From NCBI GenBank assembly GCA_940671915.1, contig CALNVZ010000174.1:1556992-1620991 (forward strand): 64,000 bases of DNA. The letters run 5' to 3'. Shown in pieces: positions 25,901-37,900 of this stretch. Numbering within the stretch: the first letter of the stretch is position 1; each line of letters opens with the position of its first letter. The DNA is from Paracentrotus lividus. Lineage: Eukaryota > Echinodermata > Echinoidea > Camarodonta > Echinidae. Position numbers and translations under genes: made by a program. The notes beneath the pieces are model-generated. The model had not been told where the DNA came from and made no database searches. It saw only the letters and a program-made list of their open reading frames with translations.

Positions 25901-28900
25901 CCAAAATAACCCTGCCAATTTAAGGTTAAGATTATTTTTCATGAAAGTGACTGAAGAAATTTACTTATAAATGCAAATATTTTAAAGGAAATTTCATGAG
26001 CAAGTCAAATATGGTGAAATATTAAGGGGCAAGATGTTTAGATTTTTCAATTGGTGGCGTAACATAAAAAAGGGCGACTGGGGAGCGAGTTCCCAACGCA
26101 TGGCTATGTTATTTAGTTTCTAAAACATAATGATGACATTCGGAGACATTCCAACCATTTTATGGGTATTTAAATGGTCAACTGAATGAAAATAACTGAA
26201 ATCGTTTAAATATGGTGGGTGTTCTAATAATTTTGGCTGCCACTGTACATTCTGCTTCTCTAAATACATTTATGAACCTCATTTAATTATATATGTCATT
26301 GGTATACATATTGTAGAAGTACATCGTTTTTTCACTTATGTATTATTGGGATGTATTTATATTGGCCAACGTGAGGTTTCGTTGTTCTTGTTTTTTAACG
26401 ATAATATCCAGTAAAACATTTCTTGAATGATAAGGTATAGTGGCGGATCCAGGATTTTATGGGAGGGTGGTCAAACTTGAAATTTCAGATTTTGGTAAAC
26501 CTTTTTTTTTTCCCCGTCACACCGGGCGATCAAAATGGTACATCAAAAAATGTCCACGTCACGCTGGCCGTGCGATAAGCGGTGGGTGGGGGATGGGGGG
26601 GGGGGGGTTAGGTGTTAAAACAACTAAAACAACAATATCGACCATAGGGAAGGGTAAATTGGGGTCAATCATCCATCCAAATTTTCCGCCTTTTTTCTTT
26701 TTTTATTTCTTTGGGAGGGGCGGAGGGGGCCGGGCCCGCTACCTCCCTGGATCCGCGCCTAAGGTATAGTAACAGACCCTCCCCGCCTCCTTAAAGGGGG
26801 CATATCCTCCATTACAAGCTACCCAAAGCTAGACAACATTTTTTTTTTTTTTTTTGGGGGGGGGGGGTTATATGTATAAATGATTCATCATCAGAGACTA
26901 ATCATATTTTATAATTCTATTTTTTGTTTGATAATTGGTTATATGTATATTACTCGATGCTACTTTTAGTATCATCCCCAATTAAAGTTGTTATTCTCAC
27001 CCTGAGGGCTATCATATCAAAACCTGTCCAGTCGAAGTTTCAATCGTATATGAAATAAATTGAGGGTATGAGCTTTTTGCCAATTTGAAATGTATTTCTC
27101 TATTTCTATTCCACAACACCACCATCAGCCACCCCAGCAAACGTCACTCGCATAATACGACAAGAGGCGCCTAACGCGAGCAATGTTACTACGGTATGTT
27201 TTGTTTCTCTTATAATATAAAGATTAATCACAATCTAGTGTTTGATATTTCCATAAAGCACCGATCCCTAACCAGTGGTCCTTCAACATCTTCAAACAAG
27301 AACACAAAACACTCCTTTTATCTTCGTAACTTAAGTAAATTAAAGTTAATTGTATATGTTGTCATAACTATTATGTATTATATTAATGTTAAGTAGTTTC
27401 GGCTTATGCTAAAGTGTAGCGTTGTGGCGCGGCGCGGCGCGCTGAAAAATGGAAATAATCGACGAAAAAAAAATAAGGTGTTTGAAGCAGCGCTACAAAA
27501 TTAGAAAGATTCTGAAATCGATTGTTTGATGAAATTCCTAGGAACTCGAGCCCAGCAGTCATGTGGTGCGATCTCAAGTATCTTCCAAGTACAAAGAGAT
27601 TTAGGAGCTGAGATTGTTGTGAGTACAAAGGCCGCCCCTGCTGATTCTGTGGACCAGGACCGGACAGATTTCATTGAAAATTCGCAATTAAATCATGTGA
27701 ACGTGGACCGGAGCAGGAAGTGGACAGGACTAGCCATCAGAGATCGGTTCTTGGTTGCTGGCATTATTGATGAGTACTAAGGCCGGCCCCTGATTCCTGT
27801 GGACCAGGACCAGGACCAGGATATTCATTGAATTCCGCAATTTAACCATGTGAACGTGGACCAGGACCAAGACAGGAGTGGACCAGACTAGCCCAATCGC
27901 GATTCTGATTGCTGCCGATAGCCGTAAACAGCATCGACAAACTTTTTCATATGATTTGTGACCCCCGATTTCTTTCACCTAATTTGACGCTTTTAATCAC
28001 GCCCGGTATAGCTGTGCGCATACACAGAACGACTATCGCGTACATGTCCGTCAGCTGTGCGGTTGATATACTGATTGGCCGGCGCGGGATATCATGATAG
28101 GTAGGCGACTGTTCATTTAGCAGCAAGGGGGTGACACGGCGTTTTGGGCTTAGTGGAGGGACACGTTACGGCGATTTTTGAGACCCGTTTATTATATTTA
28201 CAAGCAACATTGGTTCTTGTCATTTTCTTGTAAGAGAAAATCTCATCGCTACCTGACTGCGTGATTATTTACGAAAAATCAAGTACAAATGTCGCCCTTT
28301 TTCTTCTTTTTCTAATCTTCAATCCTCGATACCGCCAGTGATCCACAGAATTAAAAACCTTGATTCCCTGAGCAAGAATGGTACGACCGTAGCGGCCTGC
28401 GCTCGCTATAGCCAAGTTCCCCAAATCAGACCGTAGGCATCAAATTGGTTTGATCTTTTGAGTAAAAAAATGACGTTGCTTTTTTTCATCCAATCAGATA
28501 ACTTTATATATCAACATTTTCACATAACTTAAATCTTTTTCCGTTGGTGAAAAATGCCACTCCGGCAAGAACTTACTGATAAAGCCGGAAGCATTCTCAA
28601 AAAGTTCATACCATAGAAACTTTGACAAAAATTGATTGAATTCAAACAAAAATGACGGTACGCTGAAAGAGCAAAAACGTGATTTTATATCACCATAAAC
28701 GAAGAAGAGTTACATTTCTATACTTTTTTCGTTGTGTGAACTAGGCCATCGGTCAAAAGATATGGTTGAAACAAGAGGAAAATTGTACCTGTTTTGCAGC
28801 TTTTATAGTGGCGCGCAGTGTGTTTAGAAGGGGTTGACGCTTTATGTTAGGGTAAAATCCATATGCATTCGTTTTGGAACTATTAGTCACCACAAATTTT

Positions 28901-29860
28901 GACACACACACACACAATACCACACACACAACACATCACACAAACCCCACACAAGTCGCAAAATGATAATCATTTTCCAAAATTTTTCACAAAAATCGAT
29001 CAGAATATTTTCTTTTTCGTAGGACGCCTTTGAAGACACCTTGTTTTTTTTTCGTCGATTATTTCCATTTTTTAACGCGCCGCGCCACAACGCAACACTT
29101 TAGCATAAGCCGTAGTTTCTAAACACGTAAACAGCGCATTTGAACATAATAAGGAAAATATAAATATATTATTATTATTATTATTATAATTATTATTATT
29201 ATTATTATTGTTGTTGTTGTTGTTGTTGTTGTTATATTACTATTATTATTATTATCATCATAACGCAGGAAAATCGGGTTTTGTTTTATATTTCTTGTGC
29301 ATCTCAATTGATGCTGTAGATTTTGAGATATGATGAGATTCCCACAATCAAAAAAAAATTTGCACATTCTTTTCTACGACTTTGTATAGGTTTTGGAAAT
29401 GAAAAAGAAATTATTACAAATCTTTTTCCTGATTTATATGTAACTGAATATGAGATATTAATAGTTTCATATGAGGACAGACATGTTTAAAAACTGTCTT
29501 AGGAATTCTCATTCATCCAGTCATTAGTTTAGGATTTCTTTCCTGATTTAGTCAATCGACATCAACGATGATGCAGCCGCGAAGGGAATCGATCTCGCAT
29601 GTTCCCGATCGGCAGATGCCCCTCATACCTACATGGCGATGAAGCCTATAGAAAAAGACGAATCTTTATTAACAGCCATACAGAAGGATGTTCCAATGTA
29701 TGTCAGTCCCACGCCCTTTCGAAAGCAACGGAAGTGCAATAGTCAAGAGCCTACGTATGTTAACGCCCAAACACCAAACGTTGGCAAAATAAGTAAAAGT
29801 ACTTCACATATTTCAGCAAGTGATGTCGGTCTAGACGATGTATTTACAACGTATTTTTGA
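22607..29860 (+). CDS. Ig-domain transmembrane receptor with tyrosine docking tail
   Basis: Six exons join in phase: 22607-22931 (5' side hidden by an N gap), 23306-23365, 24132-24203, 25085-25177, 27129-27193, 29552-29860. They encode one Ig domain, two Thr/Ser-rich linkers, a transmembrane helix with a KKKRG stop-transfer, and a cytoplasmic tail of about 125 residues ending in TGA. No kinase domain is present. The tail has HTYMAM (YxxM, the PI3-kinase p85 type), PTYVNA (YxN, the Grb2 type) and PMYVSP. It probably works as a phosphotyrosine scaffold receptor (inference from motifs). It converges on the minus-strand pseudokinase receptor. The true 5' end is not settled. Confidence 0.75.
23306..23365 (+). 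CDS. Docking receptor linker exon 1
   Basis: This 60-base exon (phase 1 to 1, acceptor ATTCACAG, donor GTACTC) encodes a hydrophilic linker, DKSTISYVEKHETTTQDLTT. It keeps the frame between the Ig exon and the next linker. Confidence 0.6.
23480..23830. repeat. ATTTNGTCTA foldback repeat
   Basis: The left half repeats words such as CCATTTCGTCTA and CATTTTGGTCTAATA at roughly 20-25 base steps. The right half (about 23730-23820) carries the same words inverted (GGGCCAAATGATATTAGA). It lies in an intron of the docking receptor. Confidence 0.55.
24132..24203 (+). CDS. Docking receptor linker exon 2
   Basis: This 72-base exon (phase 1 to 1, acceptor TTTTTAAAG, donor GTATAA) encodes VSITIKGTPTFKDGSLNQPT and CETK, a polar extracellular stalk. 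Confidence 0.6.
25085..25177 (+). CDS. Docking receptor transmembrane exon
   Basis: This 93-base exon (phase 1 to 1) encodes DKLLIGGGTILVLLISILTC followed by TGGVYCMKKKRG: one hydrophobic helix with a basic cytoplasmic anchor. The donor is GTAAGC; the acceptor is a weaker CGAG after a T-rich stretch. Confidence 0.75.
25543..26245. mobile_element. Tc1/mariner-like MITE, 703 bp
   Basis: It is flanked by TA (25541-25542, 26246-26247). The ends CAGTGATGGCCAAAATTATG and, inverted, CAGTGGCAGCCAAAATTATT both continue AGAACACC, the signature of Tc1-like ends. No transposase frame is present. It is in a docking receptor intron. Confidence 0.8.
26441..26760. mobile_element. 320-bp element with GGATCC ends and exact 9-bp target duplication
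   Basis: AAGGTATAG flanks both ends (26432-26440, 26761-26769). The ends are TGGCGGATCCAGGATTTT and CCTGGATCCGCGCCT. The inside is G-rich and noncoding. A 9-bp duplication is typical of Mutator-like elements; the assignment is inference. Confidence 0.8.
27129..27193 (+). CDS. Docking receptor juxtamembrane exon
   Basis: This 65-base exon (phase 1 to 0, acceptor CACCATCAG, donor GTATGT) encodes ATPANVTRIIRQEAPNASNV and TT, a hydrophilic stretch just inside the membrane. Confidence 0.6.
27400..29112. mobile_element. 1.7-kb TIR element with 6-bp target duplication
   Basis: Inverted ends of at least 80 bases start CGGCTTATGCTAAAGTGT and contain GTTGTGGCGCGGCGCG and AATGGAAATAATCGACG. TAGTTT flanks both sides (27394-27399, 29113-29118). 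Inside are a tandem duplication of about 150 bases (27629-27770, 27779-27920; GTGGACCAGGACC words) and a CA tract (28904-28945). There is no transposase. It is inside a docking receptor intron. Confidence 0.8.
29119..29330. repeat. (ATT)n and (GTT)n microsatellite
   Basis: Simple ATT/TTA repeats at 29167-29210, then TTG repeats to about 29233, and ATT again to 29255. Confidence 0.9.
29552..29860 (+). CDS. Docking receptor terminal exon with phosphotyrosine motifs
   Basis: After the acceptor CTGATTTAG the frame is open for 102 codons to TGA. It begins SIDINDDAAAKGIDLACSRS and contains HTYMAM, PMYVSP, PTYVNA and the terminal TTYF. YxxM is the known p85 SH2 consensus and YxN the Grb2 SH2 consensus; use of either here is inferred. 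The rest is Ser/Thr-rich and looks disordered. Confidence 0.75.
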   Translation, partial: SIDINDDAAAKGIDLACSRSADAPHTYMAMKPIEKDESLLTAIQKDVPMYVSPTPFRKQRKCNSQEPTYVNAQTPNVGKISKSTSHISASDVGLDDVFTTYF

Positions 29861-29979
29861 AATACTGTCATCATGGTCATAATGCATCTTTATCAGTGTT
29901 AAAACGTTAATCTTCATCAATATGCACATTCATGTTTCTTTAATGAAATATTTTTTTTTTTAAAGGCTTACTCTGAAAG

Positions 29980-30965
29980 TAGGGTAGATGTAGGGAATAG
30001 CGGACAGTAGGGAATATCGGACGGTCACCACATGTCCATCCCTAGCTGCCAACATAAGATCAACTGAGTTGAAATACCGGCATCTATTGGTCTGGTGGTC
30101 TGTCTGGGAAGGTTGAATGCTGTATTCGACAACAACAAGTAAGAAATCTCCGAGAAAACTACTAAAGTCTGTCAAGGTAGGAAAATTTGCAGCCTGAAAA
30201 ATGGCCTGATGTAAAAATCGAAATTTTAGAGAATGTGATGGTATAAAAATAGAATTGGGGCATGACCTCTATTTCATGCATTATGGACATGTGTGGAGGG
30301 TGGGCCAAACGTGTATGGAGTGTTTGCACTGTACAAAGCCTGTGTATTGGGGTGGCAGTGTGTTGAAAAGTGCTAGTCAGTCATTTTTTTGTGTAGGGAA
30401 TACCGGACACCACATTGACGGTTGTTTGTTTTACTTCCGGGTTGAGTTGCTAAGCATGTAGATCAAATAGTATTGCATATATAATGTATTATATTTATTT
30501 ATTAAATTGTTTGACGATTTTGAAATGTCTATTTCTCTTTATTATTATTGTGATATGTCATGATCTACATGAGATATAAAGTTATTCTGAGTGTTTTGAA
30601 ATTTTGTAGTAAAATGCATATAATCTTCTAAAAATGAATAATGTTATAAAGAATCAATACAAACATGTTAAGTTGATGGTTTACATTCAAATCAGTGCTT
30701 CCAGACAGATCTTTATACAAAAAAAGGGGTAAAAACATACTGTCCGGTATTTCCTACACTGTAGGGAATGCCGGACAATTTAACATGACGTCATTATTTG
30801 CATATAACTGCCTCAACAAATATTTGATTACCTCAATTTTTTTGGAAAATAAAGTTGAATGATGTAGCTAAGCAATGAGAATCTTTTTCTTTTGTGATTT
30901 TATTGTTTTCATGTGCTAATTAAGCAGATGAGCTTAAGTGGCCGGTATTCCCTACATCTACCCTA
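29980..30965. mobile_element. TIR element with repeated GGGAATACCGGACA words
   Basis: The inverted ends read TAGGGTAGATGTAGGGAATA. The words GTAGGGAATRYCGGAC recur near both ends and inside (30010, 30395, 30745, 30765), as expected for subterminal transposase-binding repeats. There is no transposase. It begins 120 bases after the docking receptor stop codon. Confidence 0.75.
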
Positions 30966-32306
30966 TTTTATTAAAATTATTGTAATTATGTAAATATACA
31001 ACTGTAATTTTTAATATCGTTAAAATTTTGTATAAATATTGGCTTTTCAAATTGATTACCAAATTGTTAGACATACTTTGTTTGCAACTTCCAATACCCA
31101 TTACAATCAGTGTAAAACTAATATTTGGAAATCAATATAGTCTTCAATGTGGATATACCGTGACAAAAAGATTTCTTAAGGAAGTTAAATTACATGTATC
31201 TCTTTACTGCAAGATATTCCCATTTGAGATGAAAGCTTATATACAACAAAGAAAATTAGCATTTAATATATCTAACACGTATGTGTATATAAACAAATTT
31301 ATTGAAAAATCACTTAAATAATGTTCAAGGTTTAAGTATAATTAGGGAGAGATATAAGATTCAGGATCAAATTTATTTTCCGTTTATAATCATAATATAA
31401 ACATTCAATATGAACAAACATATCCAATAATAATACATTCAAATATATATAGGATATATCTAGGTAAATTAAACATTATGTGTATTGCAATACGTACACA
31501 TTCAATATACAGGACAAATGAAGAGTTATTGTAAAGCATGTCTTTAGTTTAATTTTCATGTAATAAAGGCATTTCTTACAGAGTATTCGAAAGTAAACAA
31601 CTTTCACATGAAGCCATTTTTTAAAAATCTTTAATGACATTGTAGTATATGTTTTGTGTTCCAAAACAAAACAGCGATTTTCATTTAGACATGTATATTT
31701 TTTTCAAGCAAGATCTGAACGTGGCAAAATAGCTATTCCTATTTTGCGATTGAATTTTTCAAATATTACGTAAAGGAGTAATTATTTGTTTTATTGTTTC
31801 TAAAAAATATCCATGACATTCAAAATGTCGTTTATATGCATAAAATATTTCTAATTTAGATACATGTAATGTCATTAAAGATGATTTGATCATCCCGTTT
31901 GGCTCTCCATATTCATGTCGAAATGGCCCAGCTGTAACAAGGTATATATATATCAGGGCATGCATAGTACATTCAATTCAATACTTATTTTCCAAATATA
32001 TAATTTAGTTTACAAACTTATACAAAACATATTATGTTGCATACAAAATAATTGAATAATTGAAGAAAAAAAATGATGTCGCTTTAAAAATTATATTTGC
32101 ACCGCTTAAGTCTGCGTTGCATTACATTTTTTTATTATTTTTTTCAGATTGAGTTTATTTATTTCAATCCCAACTCAAAACCTAACCCTAACCCTGTCAT
32201 TTTCTTTCTTATATGCTTAACCCGCAAAAAATCCCATGTGTGTCGCAAAAAAATAATAAGCGTCCGGTTTATAGTACTTGTATATTTACTGGGGGGTTTT
32301 TTCTTT

Positions 32307-32356
<50 letters not shown>

Positions 32357-32506
32357 TTTGTTTGTTGTTTGTTGTTTTTGTTTTGTAGTATTCTTTATTG
32401 TTCATTCAAATCATAAACATACATGCTGTATGTTTATGATGTTGTTGCAAATGAGAGTCTCAAAAGGTGTAATATTAGTATCGTTGTCACAAGCCATATT
32501 CAGCCC
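30966..32506. other. AT-rich intergenic between the two convergent genes
   Basis: No supported gene. A short CCTAACCCTAACCCT run lies at about 32177-32194 and a poly-T of nearly 60 bases at about 32299-32355. Confidence 0.5.
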
Positions 32507-32572
32507 TTATTCCAGATCAGGTATGTCGGTATAAATATCTTCATCACTCATTCTGTTAAGCGAGAGGTAGTC
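32507..32572 (-). CDS. Pseudokinase receptor exon 13: C-terminal tail and stop
   Basis: After the acceptor TTGATATAG the frame reads [20 protein letters not shown], then Glu and TAA. The phase (0) matches exon 12. The acidic tail holds two tyrosines (DYLSL, DIYTDI) that could be phosphorylated by a partner kinase (inference). Confidence 0.68.
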   Translation of the reverse strand, partial: DYLSLNRMSDEDIYTDIPDLE

Positions 32573-33381
32573 CTATATCAACGAAAAAAAGGAAGTGAAA
32601 TACATTTGAAATGGACTAAGTGTTATAACTAGGTTATAAAAGTAAATTACATACATACATTCACTAATAAATGACCATGCGTAGGCAATCAGGGTCTGTA
32701 GCTTATTTATACAGAATATTGATATTAAAAATCAATTGCACAGAACAGTTATCTACATAGGTCTATGTATGACCATTTTTTTTTTTTTACTCTCACTGTT
32801 GGGAATGTAGTACAAACTACAATTATTTGTCAACACTTGAGAACGAATATGTGTAATAGTGATGGATTAAATGGGAAGAATTATATATTTTTAGCAGGTT
32901 TTTACAGTAACACAATATGTTAAACCGTTGGTTACAGGAAGTGAAGCTAAGCAAGTGTTGGAAGATACAGAGTACAAAATGATAACAAATAATGTATGTA
33001 CGTAAACATTTTTGTCTATGTGTTCGTATGATTATGATTTAGGATATTTAACGTTGAAAAAATAAATGACAAGTGGAAAAGATGGATAAAATAAAAAGTC
33101 AGAGCTAGAGTAAGCCGAACTTACATTTGAACCTTCGAGAATCCAACCGATTTTGTTCTGTATATCACTAAATTTGCTGCGGTGCCTAATTTCTGACTTC
33201 CAACAGTCTGGGATGATGTTGTATCTGACAATTTGAAAACATTAGTTTTAATAATGTAATTTCGTCAGGGGTATATTTGACAACCATTATGAATTATCAA
33301 GTGTATTTTTGCATATAATGTTGTAACCATGAACCAATCGCACTGTCTATACACTGTAAAAAAAAAATAATAATAAAAAAT

Positions 33382-33477
<96 letters not shown>

Positions 33478-34875
33478 TATATATATGTGTTATGAATAAA
33501 AAGTCTAGGACAAGCTTGGACGTTGCTGGACTTTGAATCTTTAATCAAGCTTTCGGCTTATTTGCCTTCATCGGGATTTCTGAAGAGAAAATCATAACAA
33601 ACAAGAACAAAAACCATAATAAATAAAAGTAAATCATACAAACAAAATCAGGCACCAACATCTTATCTTATATAATGTACACTGTCCGTCATAAAGGTGG
33701 AATATCTTTTTGCCGCTATATAGCGACATGATTTTGCTCTGACTTTAATTTCTTGAATATGTTTGTCACTGCTTTTACTTTTTGGGACCATGGCTATATC
33801 TTGGACATTCTTCCAACCCTTCACGTGGACCTTTTCCAAAAAAAGTTTTGTCAACCCCGTGATGCCCATTTTTGTCATTTGTTCTCATTTTGGGGCCCCT
33901 TTTTGTTTTCCCGGCCGATCAAGCTCCCCTCAGTCCTACCCCCAGGAAACGCAACTGAGGTGGACTGTTTTATATTGTTCTTTAAGTTAAATCTCTATTT
34001 CTGAGGACAGACTTAGGTCTCTTGTCTAGGGGAGGGGTTGAAGTAAAAAACGAGATTTGTGAAAATTCGGAATATTTTATTCCATCTTTATGCTGAAAAC
34101 AAAACAAATGAAAAACCACCTTTAACCCTTAAATATCATCATTTTTCCCTTACATTTCGTTTAGCTTTGATGACAAGGCTGTAAATAGTCATTATTGATT
34201 ATATTTTACTTTGATATATGTTTGGTTCAGATTTTACAATACAATTTGGGGACGATAGAAATTTCCATGGTGTAAAAATGAATAAAATAAATGTTAAACC
34301 CCAATCAAAATAAATTTTGACCCCTCCCCTAGACAAAAGAGTCGAGCCTGTAACCATAAATCTAGATTTAATTTAAAGAACAATGACAAATCTCCACCTC
34401 AGACGTGTTTCCTTGGGGTAGGATTAAAGGGGCCTTGGTGGGTCGTGTGAACAAAAAAGGGGCCCCAAAATAAGAAAAAATGTCGAAAATGGCCATCTTC
34501 TGGGGGTGACAAACTTTTTCGAAGAAAAATCCCCGGGAAGGGTTGAGGGAACATCCAAGATATACCCAAGATCCCAAAAAGTCAAAGCGGTGACAAACAC
34601 ATTCAAGAAATTATTAACGGAGCAACATAATGTCGCTTGAGCCAGAAAAAAAATATTCCACCTTTATGGCGAACAGTGTATAAAAAAAAGTAAAGAAAAT
34701 AAATGATATGTACAAGTATTTGTTTACCTTATTAGGCCGTGGAGAGTTGTTACGTGTTTGTGTTTATTATGTTGTTTTGAAGTATTGAAATATAGAGGGC
34801 GTGTAATCAAGTGTGGGTTTCGGAGTTGTTCTGCCGTGACCAAGAGAAAGAGAGTGAGAGAGAAAGAGAGAGAGC

Positions 34876-34906
<31 letters not shown>

Positions 34907-37900
34907 AGGGGGTAGTGAGAGAGAGAGAAGGGGAGAGAGAGAGAGAGAGGGAGTGGGAGAATGTTGACGCGTGTGTGAACATATCCGAGTACTTTACTCT
35001 GATTTAAGATATATATACACAAAGATATCTGTACTTTTACAACAAAGTGATGTCAGCAGAGTCGCCATAAAATATGTTTTTTTTAAACAGATTTCGGTTA
35101 ATTTCCTCCATGATTTAATGGGCGAGAAGAGGAAATCAGTGTTTCCTCAGCGTACCTTAAATATGTAGTTAAAACAGAAAAAATGTGTTAGTCCTGATGT
35201 AGTTTTTTTTTTTACCTTACATGACAACATTTGCAGGAAATGAAATAAACCACAATTTCTTTAATTTTACAAATAAGATATGGCAACTGTCCTGACAGCG
35301 TTTTGTTGTAAAAATGCAAATATTTTTAGAGTGTAGAAATGTATATTTTTAAGTATTTTAGCATTTTTCGATAGAAGCTGTGCCATACTGCTATACAATC
35401 TTAGTAGTTACAGCATTATGGCCATTTAAAAACAAAATCTGTCAACATATAGTCTCTGATTGTCAGCAATAAAGCAAACTCTCAATGGTTATACATTTTA
35501 TTTAAAACTCTCGTCCATTTAATCATTACATGACATGTTTCACTTTCCATGTCAAAGTGCTTGAAGACCTGAAAATTATGTGAAACTGGAACCGAAGGGT
35601 TTTAAAAGGACAGTTGAGTGTTCGAGTATACAGAGTGAGTCAATAAAAATGTCCCATCATTTTGAAGGTGTCTTGTGAAAATTGTGAATATTCAGTCATG
35701 GATTTCATTATACGTCTTGGTAAAATCATCCTCCTAGTATATGTTGGTACCATTTTCATCTGGATCTTTGCTCGCATGACTGAGTAACAGACAATCTTAA
35801 GAAGACGGTAAGATGTCACTTGCGCCAAGTTGCTCGTTAAAGATTAAAACAAAAGTTGAAAAAATATGTGTAAACACTTACCCACACATCCTCTCACCAA
35901 ACAGACACACCAACAAACACCCATCCTCCCTCACACACACCCAAATCATCACACACGTACCCACGCACACATTAAACAATTCGCAATTAAATGTCCCCTC
36001 TGATCTTCTGTTTACTAAGACCATCACTGAATGTTTAAGACGTAGTCATTCCCTAACAACTGTTTGTGTGTATGAGTGAGGGTGTGTGTATGTGTGTGGG
36101 TGCTTTTGACAAGGGTGTGTATGTGTATGTGTGTGTGTGGTGGTGGTATGGAAGAGATAGGTTTGTGCGTGTGTATGAGTGTGTGGAGGGTGGGTGTGGG
36201 TGTGTGTAGTGAGTGTGTGGGTGTGTATGTGTTTTGTGTATGTGTAAATGAGGGTACTTTGTGCGTGCACATAAGTAATGAATTCTCAATTTGTTTATTC
36301 TTCACCCAGCCACTTGGCGCAAGTAACATCTTACCGTCTCCTGAAGATTGTCTGTTATTCAGTCATGCATGCAAAGATCCAAATGAAAATTGTACCGGCA
36401 TGTGCTAGGATGATGACTCTACCAAGACATATCATAAAACCCATGATTAAATACTCATACTTTTCACAAGACAGCTACAAAATGATGGGACATTTTTATT
36501 GACTCACTCTGTGTAGTCATTTGTCAAGGAAGGACATGACTTGTGTTCAAACAACATGTATAAGTAAGGTACAGGAGATAAATGAGTGCTATAGGTTTGA
36601 GCTGCAAGTTACATCTATATAAATTATGTTTTGTAAATTGGAGAATAAGAGATCAACATAAAATACCAGCGTATTAACACACATGACATGACCACGTTTC
36701 AAGAAAAAAATGAAAATTGGTAATTGGTAATTTCAATGAACATTTATTACTGTATTAGTAAACTATATCCTGCTACTTTATACGATATCAATGATTATTA
36801 GAATCTTACACAACAACAACAACAACAGTATTACAATATGAAAACAAATGAAACCTCCCTCCATTTCTTTCGTCAAATATTTTTGTTTCAATTTAATGCT
36901 CCAAAATGAATAGTAAACTAATATAAGATGGAAGATCTACTTACAAATCCTCTCCACAATGACGTGGCCTCCTCATTTTGCATCCATTTGTGATTCTGTC
37001 TTTCAGTTCATCATCGCTTACCCCTGGATAGGGTTGAGCACCTGTAGGACCACACCAAAACAAATTTATGAAAGAAGGGTTATGTTTAACGCAATGACTA
37101 TCAATACAAGTTGTTTTTTCCCCTTTAGTTAACAAATTAATGAGCTTTCTTTATATCATTTATAACAAGGAATGTTTGTCACAAAGAAAGACGTTGTTCA
37201 AAATGCAAAAATACCCCCCCCCCTCACAAGACAATAAACAACATTAAACAACTCCATTCAGAGAAGTAACGACAATATTTAAAGCCCAATAGGTACTGAT
37301 ATGATGTATATTCTTCTTCATTGAATAGGAAAAGGGTCGAGTATGATGAGGTGGTGGGCATGGTGGGTGTGGTTGTGGGCATGGTAGGTGCGGTTGTGAG
37401 TAGGGAGGAGGAGAAGAGAATGGTAAAGATTACAAAGGCTCAAAAGAGGAAGGGAGACCTGGGAAGAGAAAGACAAGCAGCTTGTGATGAAGGAGAGGAT
37501 CAAGGATGAGGATGTTTTGGAAAGAGGACACGGCCGGTTGATGGTAGCTCAGAAGGACAGGATAGGACACAAGAGAAGAAGATGACTGGAAAGGAGGTTG
37601 AGGGGAAGGAAGACATAAAGATGGGGAAAGACAGGAACAAGGATGAGGCGGTTCGGAAATGCGGAAGGATGGTTGAGGGAGATGGAGGAAAGAAAGTTAT
37701 GGTGGGAGAAGAGGATGAATAATGGAGGACGAGGAGGGGTAAGAGGTAGTCCACCCCCTGGACTGTAGTTCACTATGGTATTACCATACATACGCACACA
37801 CGGCGCGTACGTACCCACATAACGTACACGTACACGCAGAATATCAATACCTAACTACACGAGAAAGTGAATTCGTGGGGCAAGTGAATTCGTTGGGTGA

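Noticed and set aside
32177-32194. Telomere or chromosome-fusion site
   Set aside because: Fewer than three CCTAACC units; too short to mean more than chance or a small remnant.
33490-33600. Retroelement 3' end (AAGCTTTCGGCTTATTTGCC text next to (TA)n)
   Set aside because: The wording recalls ends seen in invertebrate retroelements, but no coding part or boundary supports a call.
34767-35022. Ser/Leu repeat proteins
   Set aside because: They are translations of a (GA)n microsatellite.
36024-36408. His/Thr-rich and Val/Cys-rich open frames
   Set aside because: They are translations of GT/CA simple repeats in a mariner-like element.
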